From Arabidopsis thaliana (lineage: Eukaryota; Streptophyta; Magnoliopsida; Brassicales; Brassicaceae), in contig NC_003074.8 of NCBI RefSeq assembly GCF_000001735.4, positions 1,674,101 to 1,738,100 of the forward strand: a DNA stretch of 64,000 nt, given 5' to 3'. A program made the position numbers and the translations under genes. Under the pieces are notes generated by a model. It was given only the letters and a program-made list of their open reading frames with translations. It was not told where the DNA came from and did no database searches. Below are positions 49,001-61,502 of the stretch, one piece after another (the first letter of the stretch is position 1; each line of letters begins with the position of its first letter).

Positions 49001-51082
49001 CTAAACACGAATTCAAAGAGATAAGGATTCATTCTATATAAACTAATCATTTACAAAGATCTAGTAGCACGAGTCAGCTGGACAGATGCAGACAAGTGAA
49101 GGAATGACGTACTTGAATCTTGTTAATTTCAACTTCTTTTTTCACCAATTCCAGCGTCAACTCTAGACGTTTGTGAACCTGGATCGAAGAAAAAAACATA
49201 TGAGAAGCTGGCTAAGAATGGACTATCATCCTGTTTGAGGTAATCTCAGCATCAAAACGTGACAGTAATAGACTAATAGCTAACTACTTACATCCAGTTC
49301 TTCAAGAACCCCCTGATTTTGATGTTTGTTAGCGCCAGAGATCCCAGCTCCAAAATCGGCTAACTTTGGATAATTGAATTCACCTATATGCTATTTTAGA
49401 TAAATCTAGTAAGATACTGATACTCTTGACATATTCTTTACTCTCAAGCAGTGCCAAATATGAAGAGAACATGCCTGGGTATATGTCCGAACATGATCTC
49501 TCCAGAGTGAAGTTGTCTTTAAGACATCCCTAAGTGTCGACATCACTTGAAAGTATGTTGCCTTGATGACATCATCGTCCTTGTCATATGGCTTATCCTG
49601 CAAATAAATAACAAAGAACACGTGACAAGGGTTAAAGATTTCAGCATTTCAAAAGAAAACAGAAACCGCATCTCTTGCTCCCATGCTTGTATCATAAAAG
49701 GAAAGGCTTGAAAACAGAAACACACCTTTAGATGGTCAACTTTGACGGTTAGGGGATCTTCACTCTCACTCACCTGAACAGAAACAAAGCACATGGTTTT
49801 CACACTCAGAGAACCATAACTTGATAAGCAGAACACACATGTGTAAGATATACACAGAGCTTCTGAACAATTGAATCTTTACTTTTCATGAACTTTTGAT
49901 CCTTTAAAAAGATATGTTCCTTTAACGTACCATCTCTGTTATTCGAAGTTGTCTGTGACCAATAAGGATGACTTGCTCACCTTGGATACTTGAAATCTGG
50001 AAAATTGGCAACAGCTAAGTCTATTCAGACAGATATAATCATATAAAGGGAAAACATACAGTGCTAACGTGCGGCAAGAAAGTAGTACCTGGGCAAGTGT
50101 GCCAACTTCATGAATCCGGTTAATCAACTCTTTTCCTTTCAACTTCTCTAGAATATTCTCAGTTTCAGAGCTCGAAGATGAGTCAGATGACGCGTCATCC
50201 TTCAAAAGGAAAGCCCCTGCATATGGAGCTTGTTGTCTTCTACTCTCTTGTAAAGCTGCAAGAACTTTAGGATCCTAGACAAATAAAAAGCTTATACATA
50301 CAGGTGAGAGAACACAAGATAACAAAATCCATTCTTTCACTATGATTTCGAATAGCTAAGTTGATGTAAGATACCTTGACATATATTGGCATGTAAAAGC
50401 CAGGAATAAGAGGCTTGTGGGGCAATGGCAATGCTATAACCTGCAATTCAACAACATAAAGCTCAATGAAAACAATCGTAGCGAAGCTCGAGGAAATGGT
50501 TTTGCTATAAAAGGTTCTAGCTTTTGCCTGACTATAAAACTAGGAATGATCCATCCAAATTTGCGTATATCAAAAGATCAGTATACTATAAACACACTCA
50601 ATTTCTTCAAAATTTCGAATTTTCCAACCAATGCTATTAAAGTTTATAGTTTTAACTTTCCAATCGCTAGAACCATAAAGAAAATTTTGCCAATTGAGCT
50701 GATTTCTCTATGTTCTATGAAAAATCAAAGCATATGAAGTGCACCAGCCAAGTTCAATTGTTTCTGGAAATCTTACATTCCCCATGATCATAAAATTCCC
50801 CATAGTCGGGAAAAAAAAAAGTGTGATCTTGAAAAAATTTGAACAAACCGTTAGACAATCGTCCAGGTGAGGTTTAGCTGAGACAGTAGTAGTTGAAGAC
50901 TTTGTGTCGGAATCCAAGTCGGAGGAAAAAGAACGACGACCCAATTCGTAGGAACTCCGGTTCCATCCGGTTAGAAGAGTCAGTTGCTTGAACAATAGAT
51001 TCTTAACCGGGGTAGACCGGAATCGAGTAGCCGGAGTCACGTGATGGGAAGCGTAAGCAGTCGGAGTGAGAAACTTCAGCAT
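46054..51082 (-). CDS. LON4: Lon protease homologue 4
   Basis: Nineteen exons: 51082-50849, 50440-50375, 50274-50089, 49996-49931, 49773-49726, 49597-49442, 49390-49292, 49178-49113, 49000-48914, 48828-48789, 48680-48509, 48388-48264, 48171-48041, 47971-47867, 47747-47631, 47465-47298, 47205-47104, 47021-46335, 46227-46054; 942 residues. An N-terminal presequence ([17 protein letters not shown]) is rich in Ser, Thr and basic residues; LON4 is reported to reach mitochondria and chloroplasts. The Lon substrate-binding domain, [11 protein letters not shown] helix, Walker [10 protein letters not shown] (Pro to Thr compared with LON3), Walker B VLIDEIDK and protease dyad (KDGPSAG, GGVKEK) are intact. 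Exon 6 may end at a GC donor (49475) or at a GT donor 33 nt on; the GT form adds 11 residues in frame. The frame is unbroken. I recall At3g05790. Confidence 0.93.
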
Positions 51083-53375
51083 GACGGGGGAGGAAGATCT
51101 TGAGTAGCGAATTTGGGAAATTAGGGTTAAGCTTAGCCTAATAGGCAAGAAACCGTACGAAAGTGAAGAATGTTGTAGACGAAGACTGGTGGTGTCAAAA
51201 GCCCTTCATAAACCCCTTCCCAAGAATTAATAAACAAAAAAAAAAAAAAAGGAAGAAAACGTATTTTTGGGAAAAGGACATCCACTGCCTCCAACGATGT
51301 CGTTTCATTGCATTTATATCTTATTACTAGTCTTAAACCAAACCAGGACCGGTTTGAAAAAAAATCGGTCGTTAGCTAAATTTTGGGCCGAAGTAATAAA
51401 CTTTATCTTGGTCCTGGGCTTTTATTGTTTTCATTTTCAGGAGCCCTTACGGTACCAATTGGTACTATCTTTCTTCTTTGGAATTTTCGAGGAATTTGTT
51501 TATGGTTAAAGTGAAACTGAACCGGTTTGATGATACAACAAATTAAGCAGATGTATTTTTTTTATGTCAAAAAATAAAAAAGAATTGTTTCTTTCTGCTA
51601 ATCAGTATAACTGTTGACAAAATGAAATACTAAAAACGTGAAAATTGAAAGGAAAAAAAAAAGAGAGGATGTTGTGTATATAACTTAATTAGTACTCTAA
51701 TTATTCCATATTGTTGTTCTTTGTTTCGCATGCAATGTACGGCTCCGTTTAATAATTCATAAGTTTGATTTCTAACATATATCGATGTTTTTGACAGAAT
51801 ATTCAGAAAGATTTGTCTATAACCAAAAAAAAAAAAAAGATAGAAAAAATTTAAGTGCACACATACCTAATATTTTGTTCATGAAACAAATCATTGTCAT
51901 CATTATTAATATTATTGTCCTGAATTGGGATAACCAAAAAATAATCAATGAGGATAACAACTAATCATTTGATTTGGGAATAATAAATAAACAAACAGAA
52001 AAGGAAGAAAAAATTAAGAAGAGGATATCAAAGCGTGTCTGACGCCAGGAGGCAAATCTCTCTGTCATGACTCACGTTTATTGCTTGAAACCCCACATTT
52101 GCATTGTTTTTCTTTGCTAATTGGATACTTTTGTTTCTTAATTTCTTTGCTAATACTTTGTCTTTTTTTTTCGTATGTTCTTACTTCTTACTAGCCTAAA
52201 CAAATACGAAACATATGCGTTTCCCAACCCTTAAGTAACTTTTGACGGATAGATGTTAGATTAGTTATAATCCTTGACATGGTATAAAAATATTTAAGGA
52301 AAACTTATAATGTTATTTAGTATGTATATATAGAACTTGCCTTTCCACTTATAAACTGATTGACTAGTGCAATCCAAAACCCAATTCTATGCTTTTCGAA
52401 AAAAATCAACTAAATCAAATTATTATTTTCTAAAAAAAAGGAAGAAAAGTATAAAGAACATGTTATATGTTTCACAAAACACCAAATACTGAAAATCTTT
52501 TTTCGAAAAAATAGAGAGATTTTGAGCCAAAAAATGTGGATGATAAATAGCCACAACAACCACTAAGCCTAAGGTGTGAAGGTCGTGAAATAAAACACCA
52601 TCACATGCATCTTCTCTTTTTCCTATTCTTTTCCTTTTTTTTTTGTTCCTTCTTTAAAAAAAAAACTCATTAGCTTTTTTTGTTTCTTTATGTTAAATTT
52701 TGTTTGATAGCTATTTGTTCGATCTATTGGTTATATTGCCACCAATCATTGCCCTCCACATTATTACATCAAACTCCTCCATTCCATCGCCAATTTTGTT
52801 CTTTTCACAACTAAAAATCTACAAACTAAATATTCCACGTCATAACACAAATTTACGCCGCTCACCATCATAAATAGATATGTAAAAAGTTTCAAGTTTA
52901 GTCTATGAGTAAAATATCTGTTCAAATATCTAATTTTGCAACGAAGATAGATATTTTCGTTCGACGTCGAAAGAAGAAAAGATATTTTTTGTTCCTGAAT
53001 CATTTTTCTAATCTAAAAATGCATTAAGTTCAAACTGAATTTTTTTCATTCACCAGTTCAATCATAATTGGCCAATGTGATTTTAGACGTACATTATTAT
53101 TAAAGAAAAATAAATAAAAAATAATGGTATTCAATTCGAAAAACCCAAGAAAATATAGAAAATAATTGATTTAAGGGTGGCTTCTCCAATCTCTCCCAAA
53201 TGTTTATATATAGAGAATTAGATATCCCCTCCAATTACTCAAAATTATTATCAAAATAAGAAAGAGCTCAACATTGTTCTCTGACTCTATAAATAACTGT
53301 TCTTGGAAATTTTCCAAGAGAACAAGAAACAAAAACAAAACGTTGTTTAAGTGTGGTTCTATAGATTTCTTGTGA
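51083..53375. other. Divergent intergenic region LON4 / AIF1
   Basis: 2.3 kb, AT-rich, between LON4 (minus) and AIF1 (plus). A few frames of 75-80 codons have no similarity. The last 200 bp, with a TATA-like TTTATATATAG near 53202, form the likely AIF1 promoter and leader. Confidence 0.5.
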
Positions 53376-54011
53376 ATGTCTTCTGAACAAGGAAATGGAT
53401 CGAATCCTTCCACGTCACCGGAGGTAGAAGGGACTAAAACAATCCCCTTTCGCCGGAGATTGCAAAGAGGACAAAGAGTTTTCGCTCCAAAGCTGATGGA
53501 GGCTCTACGTCGATCAAGGGTAAGCTCTGAAGAAGCTCCGGTAAGGCATCTTAGTCGTAGATGGAGAGCCACAACGGCGCAGAAGGTATATTCCCTAAAG
53601 CTCTACGACGCTCTTCAACGATCGCGGCGGAGCGCAACAGTCCGGGACACGGCCGACAAAGTCCTTGCGACGACCGCTCGTGGTGCAACTCGGTGGAGCC
53701 GAGCCATTTTGGTTAGTCGATTCGGAACGAGTCTGAGGCGGCGTAGGAATACCAAACCGGCGTCGGCATTAGCTGCGGCGATCAGGGGAAGTGGTGGAAG
53801 TGGGAGGAGGAGGAAGTTATCGGCGGTGGGAAATCGGGTCCGGGTTTTGGGTGGGTTGGTGCCGGGTTGCCGGAGAACGGCGTTACCGGAGCTTTTGGAC
53901 GAGACAGCAGATTACATAGCGGCTTTGGAAATGCAAGTCCGAGCCATGACAGCTCTATCAAAGATTCTGTCGGAGCTTCAGCCGTCTACTAATCTCGGCT
54001 CGGCTTTATAG
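53376..54011 (+). CDS. AIF1: ATBS1-interacting factor 1, atypical bHLH
   Basis: A single exon of 211 residues, GC-richer than its surroundings. The C-terminal half holds a helix-loop-helix (about residues 148-200: KLSAVGNRVRVLGGLVPGC, then LPELLDETADYIAALEMQV) without the basic-region residues that contact E-boxes, so it should not bind DNA. The N-terminal half is very Arg-rich (RRRLQRGQRVF, LSRRWRATTAQKVYSLKLY). AIF proteins are nuclear and dimerise with ATBS1/PRE-type HLH factors, acting as negative regulators in brassinosteroid growth control. The ATG at 53376 is the first in frame after a leader stop. I recall At3g05800. Confidence 0.92.
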   Translation: MSSEQGNGSNPSTSPEVEGTKTIPFRRRLQRGQRVFAPKLMEALRRSRVSSEEAPVRHLSRRWRATTAQKVYSLKLYDALQRSRRSATVRDTADKVLATTARGATRWSRAILVSRFGTSLRRRRNTKPASALAAAIRGSGGSGRRRKLSAVGNRVRVLGGLVPGCRRTALPELLDETADYIAALEMQVRAMTALSKILSELQPSTNLGSAL

Positions 54012-57000
54012 CCGAGTGTATAAGCCGATGAATTTGTTTCAATTAATTCTTTTACGATTTTATCGTGGGAATGTCTTATTGTTTTTAATGATTTGTTTGC
54101 CCTGGAAAAAAAAAATTGTCAAAATCATCACGAGTTGGACGAAAATACTATGTTTTTCTAAAAACCTTATAATAGGATTCGAAATATTTTGGTGTCGTTT
54201 CACAAGTTTGAATTGTAAATATTTTCTAAGAAAATGAAATTTCTAAAAAAAAATTTGAATATAATAAGTGTTTCAAATATTTACTAGAAGCATAATTCCA
54301 GAAATTAACTTTTAAAGTTTAAACCCAACGATTTGTCTTTAGTCCACATATGTGCTGATGCTCATGACAACTTTGTATATTTAAGATAAATCCGTAAGTA
54401 AAAAAATTCCATCGAGAATTTAAATGTGTCAATTTGGAGATATTCCTCAAGAATCTAGGTTCCACCAGTTAGATATAAACATTAGAGGTTATTCTAAAAT
54501 AATATTAAAAACTCATTTAGTTTCTCTCTAAATGTGTATCTAATTTATAGGTCCGTTGTACGTATCGGATATTAAAATCAATTGTTCATTCACCTAATAA
54601 AATTTTAAAAGCTATATTTAAGAAAATGTAATTTCGATATTTATAAGCTATATGCCAAAAAATTTGAATTTTAATAAAAGTATAAATATAGACGGAGAAG
54701 GCATGTGCATGACGACCCTACGGTCCGACTCTTTTGCTCAAAGTGCGTCGCATGTGAGAGACCTCTTTATCTGAATTTAGTTTCTTCTCGAACAGTTTTT
54801 TTTTTTTTTTTTTAAATCTTTAATTTGTAAGAAAATTAAATTCATAAAGAAGATACAATAAGTTAAAACGCCTTTCGTGTGTCCTACAACTTAACCAACT
54901 TTGTGAAACAAAATGAGTGCATATATCATACTTTGTCCTCACAAAAATGGATCAGGATTATCTTTAGTTATAGCTAAATTCGTACATGATGAATAATATT
55001 TAGACCAATACCAGCCAACCAGTTTAGTTTGGTTTATGGTTCGCTAATTACTTAAATAAATCTGAAAGTAGATAACATTTTTAAAGTTCTGACGATATGA
55101 ATTTAAGTTGAATGTTTGTTAGCCTTTGAAGAAATGGTTAACGTACGTTTTGCGAAGTTAATTCTCAGTCAATTATCAACAAAAGAAAACACATATTTAA
55201 CCTATGATATTTGGAGCAATAACATATGAATGTAAACAACATTAGGGCATTAATTAATTAGTAGATAATTATGAAAATCTACGTCCATATAACGATCGAG
55301 GACATGGCCGACGTGATACGTAGGAGCAAAAATTCATATAGGCAACCAATTGTGGCTATCAAGTGGTATCCATCCCTTTAGTTTTTATGCAAACCATTAA
55401 TTCATTTTAAGTGACAAAAGGAAAACACGGCTTTATATAGCTAGATTGCAAAATTATTTGCGATGAATATATCATGATTGATATAAGAAAAAACTAATAT
55501 ACGTACGATTTCCAAGGACATTCCACTGTTAGAAAAAAAACTATCGAGAATCTAAGTGATGATAGATTAACATGTTAGAAAAAGACAATAAAAAGAAAAA
55601 ACTATCGAGAATTTGAGGGATTACAAAAACAAATGAAAGAGAGGAAAGATTTGCCATTAAAGAGGTGACACGTTTGAAGAGTAAAGCCTCAAGAAAAAAA
55701 AGAGATGACAACGAAAATGGATGGAGACGTGAGAGAGAAGGTGGCATAATAATTGGGGTCAAGTGTGAGATGTCTTCTTTGATTCCTTCAAGGCTTAAGG
55801 ACCACCCACCACCACTTTCTCACCTCCCCCTCTTCCTTTTTTATAATTATCCTCGTGCTTCCGTAATCTTCTATACTACATAGGGATTAGTCAGTTGCGA
55901 ATCCGAAATGCTATATTTCGTGAATCTCAAGCCTCCATTGAAAACACAATACCAAAGACAAAAGTTGCATACTGTTTGATATATGTCTCACTGATTAGGG
56001 ATGCCATTTAGGTCAGGTTCGGTCTCAATCCAAAAAATATATATTTTGTAGCCTTATTTCGGTCTTGCTTCAACAATATTGATCAGCTCTATTTTTCAAA
56101 TAAGAGTTAATTTTGTGGATAGATATTCATCTAGTGCACATATAACAAAATGAAAAGAAGACAAATTGATGAACAAAACAAAAAACTGATGGTTCCACAA
56201 TGCAACATGATAGGACTCGACCAAAAAACTTGGGACTTACGGATTTTCCCAAAACCACTTAAGATTTTCTTTTTTATGATTCAAAAAATAAAAACTTCTT
56301 TCAACTCTTTTTCTTTTCCCTTTCATCGGAATTTTTACCCTTAAGAAACATCCTTACTTGTGGCTAATTTGATAACTAGAAAACTTCACAAAATCCTTGA
56401 ATATATGCCATTTTTGGGATCCGCTTGTAACAACAACTATCATATATAAATACCAAAAATGGCCCCTACGTTAAGGAGGAGTGGTCATTTTCTTATAGCA
56501 TCGGCAAATTAAGAAGTGTCATTCTCAGAGCTGCTGTTTAAGCACGTTGACCCGAAAGAATTGACCCATCAGAGCTTGAGAGCATGATCTGATATTTGTC
56601 TCTTTGTTTACCATTGGACCCCAAACGCAGCCGACCAATCCGGTTACGGCTTTTGCCTTTTGGGTTTTAAGTCTCAAGGTTTTTCAACCAACAAGACAAG
56701 ATATCAACTTTTCTACAGTCAAAATTGTTGACTGATCAAGTTCACAAATCCAATGGTCACATATCTTATATACAGCTAAATCTTATTTTTCACATGCTGA
56801 TGACTTTGTTGTGCCTTCACAATCCAGGATTTTAGTTTTCATGAGTGATCTCGTTTACTAATTTACAAAATTAACTAGAGAGGAGGCTTATTAGAAGCCA
56901 CTTTCATATATATAGAGAAAAGTTACTACATCTATAGGTTTCTCAAGGTAAAACACACTTTCAATCTAGACCAATGGAGAAAAAAAACTGTTACATTTAA

Positions 57001-57158
57001 CAAGGAAAATGTCACTAGGTTTGTTTCTCAAACATCAAAACCAACATTACTTCTACTGTCTATTTTGTCCAATACTGAACTGGTTTGACAATGATCATTC
57101 AAGTACTAGAGCTTATTCCGGCAGTCGAGAGACTCACAGTTACAACATAGAGACTTGA
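54012..57158. other. Long intergenic region, AIF1 / IGR-motif gene
   Basis: 3.1 kb, AT-rich, between two convergent genes. A short direct repeat (AAAAAACTATCGAGAAT near 55535 and 55596) is seen. Open frames of 64-76 codons have no recognisable similarity. No RNA gene is seen. Confidence 0.5.
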
Positions 57159-58221
57159 TCAGGCCTTAATAGCGTCAGCTCTAGGTTTCCATAGCCCTAA
57201 CCTGTATTTCTGGCCATACTTCAGTATCAGTTTCCTCTGCAAAACCAAAATTCAGAACTGTGAGATCCATAAGGTAGGAGACTTGAATAACTGAGCCAAC
57301 AGAACATATATAGTATAAGGCGGTGTTATTCCATAACCCCATCAACGTTTATGTGACAAAATAATATCAGGATATATATGATAAAGTTGGATAATGAAAA
57401 TAAGAATACAGATATATCCATCCCTTCAAAGTTGAAGAGCTTAAATCATTAACCCTCGAACAAATTCAATTTTAATGGACTACCTAACCCCCTAAGAACA
57501 TTGGCATACAATTATGGTTTCAGATAGTTTAACAAAAAAGGCCAATGAATATTCAAGCAGAACTTGGACTTGGTACTTACATGTTTGCAAGGAATGCCAA
57601 GTTTCTTGAGTCTGAGAGTACGCGTCACAAGAAGCTTATGAAGGTCACCAATCTCAGTTTCAATTTTGGCAATGTGAGTCTCAGCTCCTCTTCCAATCCC
57701 ACCTAGAAACTCTGGAATCCCTACCTTCACTGCAATACCATATACAAGAATCAAACCTAGAACCAGATTAAGATTTGAAACCATATCCAAATCACATTGT
57801 CTGTTAAGTGATTCAGGGATTGCTCGAAACAATCCAAAATTTCCACCAATCATTGGCTGGATCTGAAAATTTTGGCCTTTAGAAAACTCAGGTACTGCTA
57901 AAGCTCTAAGCACTGAAAACCAAACGAAACCTACTAAGTTCTCCTGATATAATCCAAGCAATCAAAGCCTAAGCTTTACTCATAAAAACCTCCAGATCAC
58001 TGAAACTTCATAGAGACTAGAGATACACGCAAATTTCCCATCTTTATTTCTCGGAAAGCACTAGAGATACATAGGAAGAGGCAAATCCAAATGAATAGAG
58101 AGCACGCACCGAAATAAGTGGCTGGTTTGGAGGAGTGGAATCTAGGGAGGCCAAGAGTCGAGCACGATTGCGCTGTCCCTAGAGCTGCTCTCGCGCTCTG
58201 AATCAATCGTGTCCACGCCAT
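57159..58221 (-). CDS. IGR-motif protein, mitochondrial small-ribosomal-subunit mS41 type
   Basis: Three exons (58221-58110, 57729-57581, 57236-57159) encode 112 residues. Residues 1-36 look like a mitochondrial presequence (Arg/Ser/Ala-rich, few acidic residues, MAWTRLIQSARAALG). The IGR motif covers VGIPEFLGGIGRGAETH (about 39-55), followed by a helical Leu/Lys-rich region and a basic C-terminus (RKLILKYGQKYRLGLW). In fungi the IGR motif defines mS41/Fyv4 of the mitochondrial ribosome; the plant role is inferred from that. The exon joints are GT-AG and the frame is intact. I recall At3g05810. Confidence 0.85.
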
Positions 58222-59018
58222 CGTCGGTGCTCTTCCTCTGGTCGTCTGAGCCAAAACCTGGATTTGGCCGTTTGGGTTTTTCTTAAATGAGGATGCGATA
58301 CGGTGTCGTTCCTGTGGGAAATAAATCAATACTTCTCTCAATTATTAGATTTATGAATGGGCCTAGCCCATTAACCCACTATTTTGAGAAAATAAGAACT
58401 TTTTATACGCTCGCAAAGTGTTTGTCAAAATTCCTGTATGGGATTCAGTTTTGTGGAATGCTATTCAGTTTCCTGCTGAAGCGGAGGAAGCGGTTCATGC
58501 ATACAAGAAGATCTCGAAGACGAGTATATTATGGTTTCAAATACCTTTTTAGTTGTTTGGTAAGAAAAAAAATGGTGGCAGAATCTGCTTGCAAAGTGTT
58601 CGAGGAAATACTCATGAGAGTAAGCTTTCTCCAACTCGCTGAAAACAAAGCTCTAAGAGGAGTTTATTTAAGTTTTAATTGCAGATTTCTGTTGAAACTG
58701 ATGACATGGTTTAAGAATCCTGCTAAACTTATTTCTCGTTGGATTATCATTAGCCATGCCCATTAGGGAGATTAAGTGCAGCACTAAGTACTCACTCTTG
58801 CTTGGTTTTCAAGTTAGTAATAATAATAAATTTGATTTTTAGTTATGTTTCATCTGGTTAGGGAAGTAAGTCAGAGATATGACATAATTTGTAGAAAAGA
58901 ACTACTATATAGTATATATATACAGATGTTGTTGCACTATTAATTTGGTTAACCTGTATAACACATTTGTTGCAACAGGAAGTTGTTATCCTATGTCTGT
59001 TTTCTGGACAAAACCAAT
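58222..59018. other. Spacer IGR-motif gene / INVH, with a long chance-like plus-strand frame
   Basis: This holds the IGR-gene promoter side and the INVH 3' flank. A 159-codon plus-strand frame (58287-58766) is Lys/Arg/Phe-rich. In other frames, segments read VWDSVLWNAIQFPAEAEEAV (about 58433-58490) and MVAESACKVFEEILMR followed by a GTAAGC donor (about 58571-58624), which look more like protein. They may be pieces of a decayed gene; I cannot name a family. Confidence 0.25.
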
Positions 59019-61502
59019 TTATATAAGAATCTGAGACTTTGCTGCGGCTCGTGAACATTTCTTCCGGCCTGATTTGGTGAGAACGCAGACGCAAGACTCT
59101 AGAAGCTCAAGATCTTCTTCCCAGAACAAGGATGATGCTATTTCAGGATTCTGCAATAGCTGTTTTGAAGTTAAGAAACCAGCAATTGTCCATGTCTGGT
59201 AAAGCCTGGACTGTTTTCCAATGAACTTCCCGTCTCTTGTATCGTAGTACTCTGGCCATCGATCAGCTTGGAGCCTCTTCTCTGCCAAGGTTACTGCTTT
59301 CTCTGCTAACTCTGGTCTACCCATCTTGATGCATGCTAGTGTGAACTAACAAAAATTTAAATACATATGTGAATTAATGGAAGACAGATATATGTGTCGT
59401 CTGATTAAAAGCTCATACTTACTTGCCAGAGAAGTGTTGGCCATGACCCACCATTGTGGTAAGACCAAGGCCTACAGAACACATACATGTAGAAAATATC
59501 ACTGTAAGCTACTTCAGCAAAAAGTATCAAAGCGGAAGAGAAGAAAACTCACGTGTTCTTTGGGTCACTCCCGGTTATTATATGCCACTCTGAAGATTCT
59601 AAAGCCGGGTAACATATCTTAAGCGGCATATGCCCAACGAGATCGTCCCATTTCTCTTCAACCAAATTTAATATAGCTTGGTTCTGTTTTGGTGTTCCTA
59701 GTGAGGAGATGATTGACCAGAGGTTTCCCAAGGTGAAGAACCTGAAATCCATGTGAGCAGGCTGGAGGTTTCCTATCAGGAATCCAGAGTCAGGACTTTC
59801 AGGAACCCAATCCATTAGCCATGGAGAAACCTGTTCCGGGTAGATATTGAACTTGTTGGTGGCGTCCATAGAGTACTCCTCTGTCTTGTAACGGTAAATT
59901 TCATTGATTTTGTTTTTGTCAACCCAATAGTTTTCTCTGATGTGAAATGATAATGCGCTGAGCCTGTTGCTAATTGTCTTTATTATATTTTTGGAGCTAT
60001 CATTTACAGTTATCATCTCACGAGAAGACCGTAGAGCGGAATAGAACAAAGCCTGTGCCAACAGAACCGTCATGGCATGTTAGTCAAACTTTTCTTTTTA
60101 AAGATTATAAGTAAGAAAACCTTATATTTGGGAGTTACTTGGATCTCAAGAGGGTGACCGTGGATACCCATACGTCGATCTATCATACAAGAGCCATCAG
60201 TGACCAACAGTGTGGGAAACATATCAAACCCATCTGCTAAACACAGGTTTGCAATCATCTTTATCCCTGTCTGCACATCTATCCTCTCTTGAAGCGAGTA
60301 ATCTCCTGTGATTTTCCCGTATGCCCTCAACAAGATTATCCACCATAAACCTGAAAATTTTCTATTTAGACCAGCATGTGTGAATTAAACTGTTCAATTA
60401 TATGTTGCCAAGCTGAAAGAATCAACAATTATGTATGACAATGAATCAACAATACAATCTTTTCTTACTCTATTTATGGAAAATGCAGATTGAAGAAGCA
60501 GAAAAGTACTGACCAGAATCAACGGGAGCAACACGACCTATAGCTGCTTCGCCAAAATCTGGATCCAGAACCTCTTCGAACTTGTCCTCTTCAAGCGGTA
60601 AAGTTCTGACTTTGAAACTCGCAGGCATTAACCCTTGTCCTGGACTATAACAATCAACTGTTTTCTCCCAACTCTGGAACCACAACACAGACAACAACAC
60701 TAATTTTCATATCTTTGATTTTACTTAAATGTTTAACTTGCAGTAAAAAAAATTCTTAGTTATCCTTTCATTTAAATGCAAACTCTTTGCTTTTAAACAA
60801 CATTTTGTGTTCGTTTCAGTGTATAACATCGCGAATGGGCATCAATACCTGCAACTGCAACGTGTGGAGAAGGAAGTTTCGAACAATTTCGCTTTCTCCC
60901 TTCAGGAGAAAAGCCAAAGCCGAAGGTACAAAATCCCTAATAAAGACCTGATCGTAGTTTGATGGCGTTGTATCAGTTGGATCTTTAGCAGCCACCGTTC
61001 CTACAGGAGAATCGCAGTATGTCACTATTGAATCCCTCAGCAATCTCCATGCCTCTTCCTCGACGTCATTACACTTAACACCCTCGAAACCATCTCTCTT
61101 TACGCCTTCTTCATCTTCATTGACCGCCTCTTCATCTTTCTCATCTCTTTTTAACCTCTCGACAACTAAAGGTTTCACATTTAAGCCGTTCTTGGTGTAA
61201 ATCTGATCCAAGGTCGTGTCATTTGCGCATGTGGTGGAAGCAGAGTGACTTCTTGCCTCAGAAACAACCTGAGCTGTAACAGAGCTCTGCCTGTCGGTAC
61301 AAAATGGCACAGCATTTGTCGGTCTGATGATTCTATCTGAATCTGCATTCCTGTATTGGTTGATGCAGCTTGAGAACCGAGAAGGATAGGATCGAAACGA
61401 GGTGTCTCGGATGTATTTAGATGGAGAGATTCTTGTAAACGCTCGGAGAATACATTGTGAAGGTATCATCGTTGAATTTCCAAGAAAAGTGATGGCATTC
61501 AT
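59019..61502 (-). CDS. INVH: Alkaline/neutral invertase H (GH100)
   Basis: Six exons (61502-60849, 60673-60514, 60350-60139, 60052-59553, 59471-59423, 59345-59019) encode 633 residues. It hydrolyses sucrose to glucose and fructose. The first 60 residues are rich in Arg, Ser and Thr with few acids, as in an organelle presequence; INVH is reported as mitochondrial. GH100 blocks are in order: [38 protein letters not shown] with its conserved Asp, [50 protein letters not shown] and WPEYYDT. The C-terminus is Lys/Arg/Ala-rich. A poly-acidic linker lies between presequence and catalytic domain (about 115-140). The ATG at 61502 is the first in frame. The exon 4 end at 59553 leaves two bases that join G from exon 5. 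I recall At3g05820. Confidence 0.95.
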
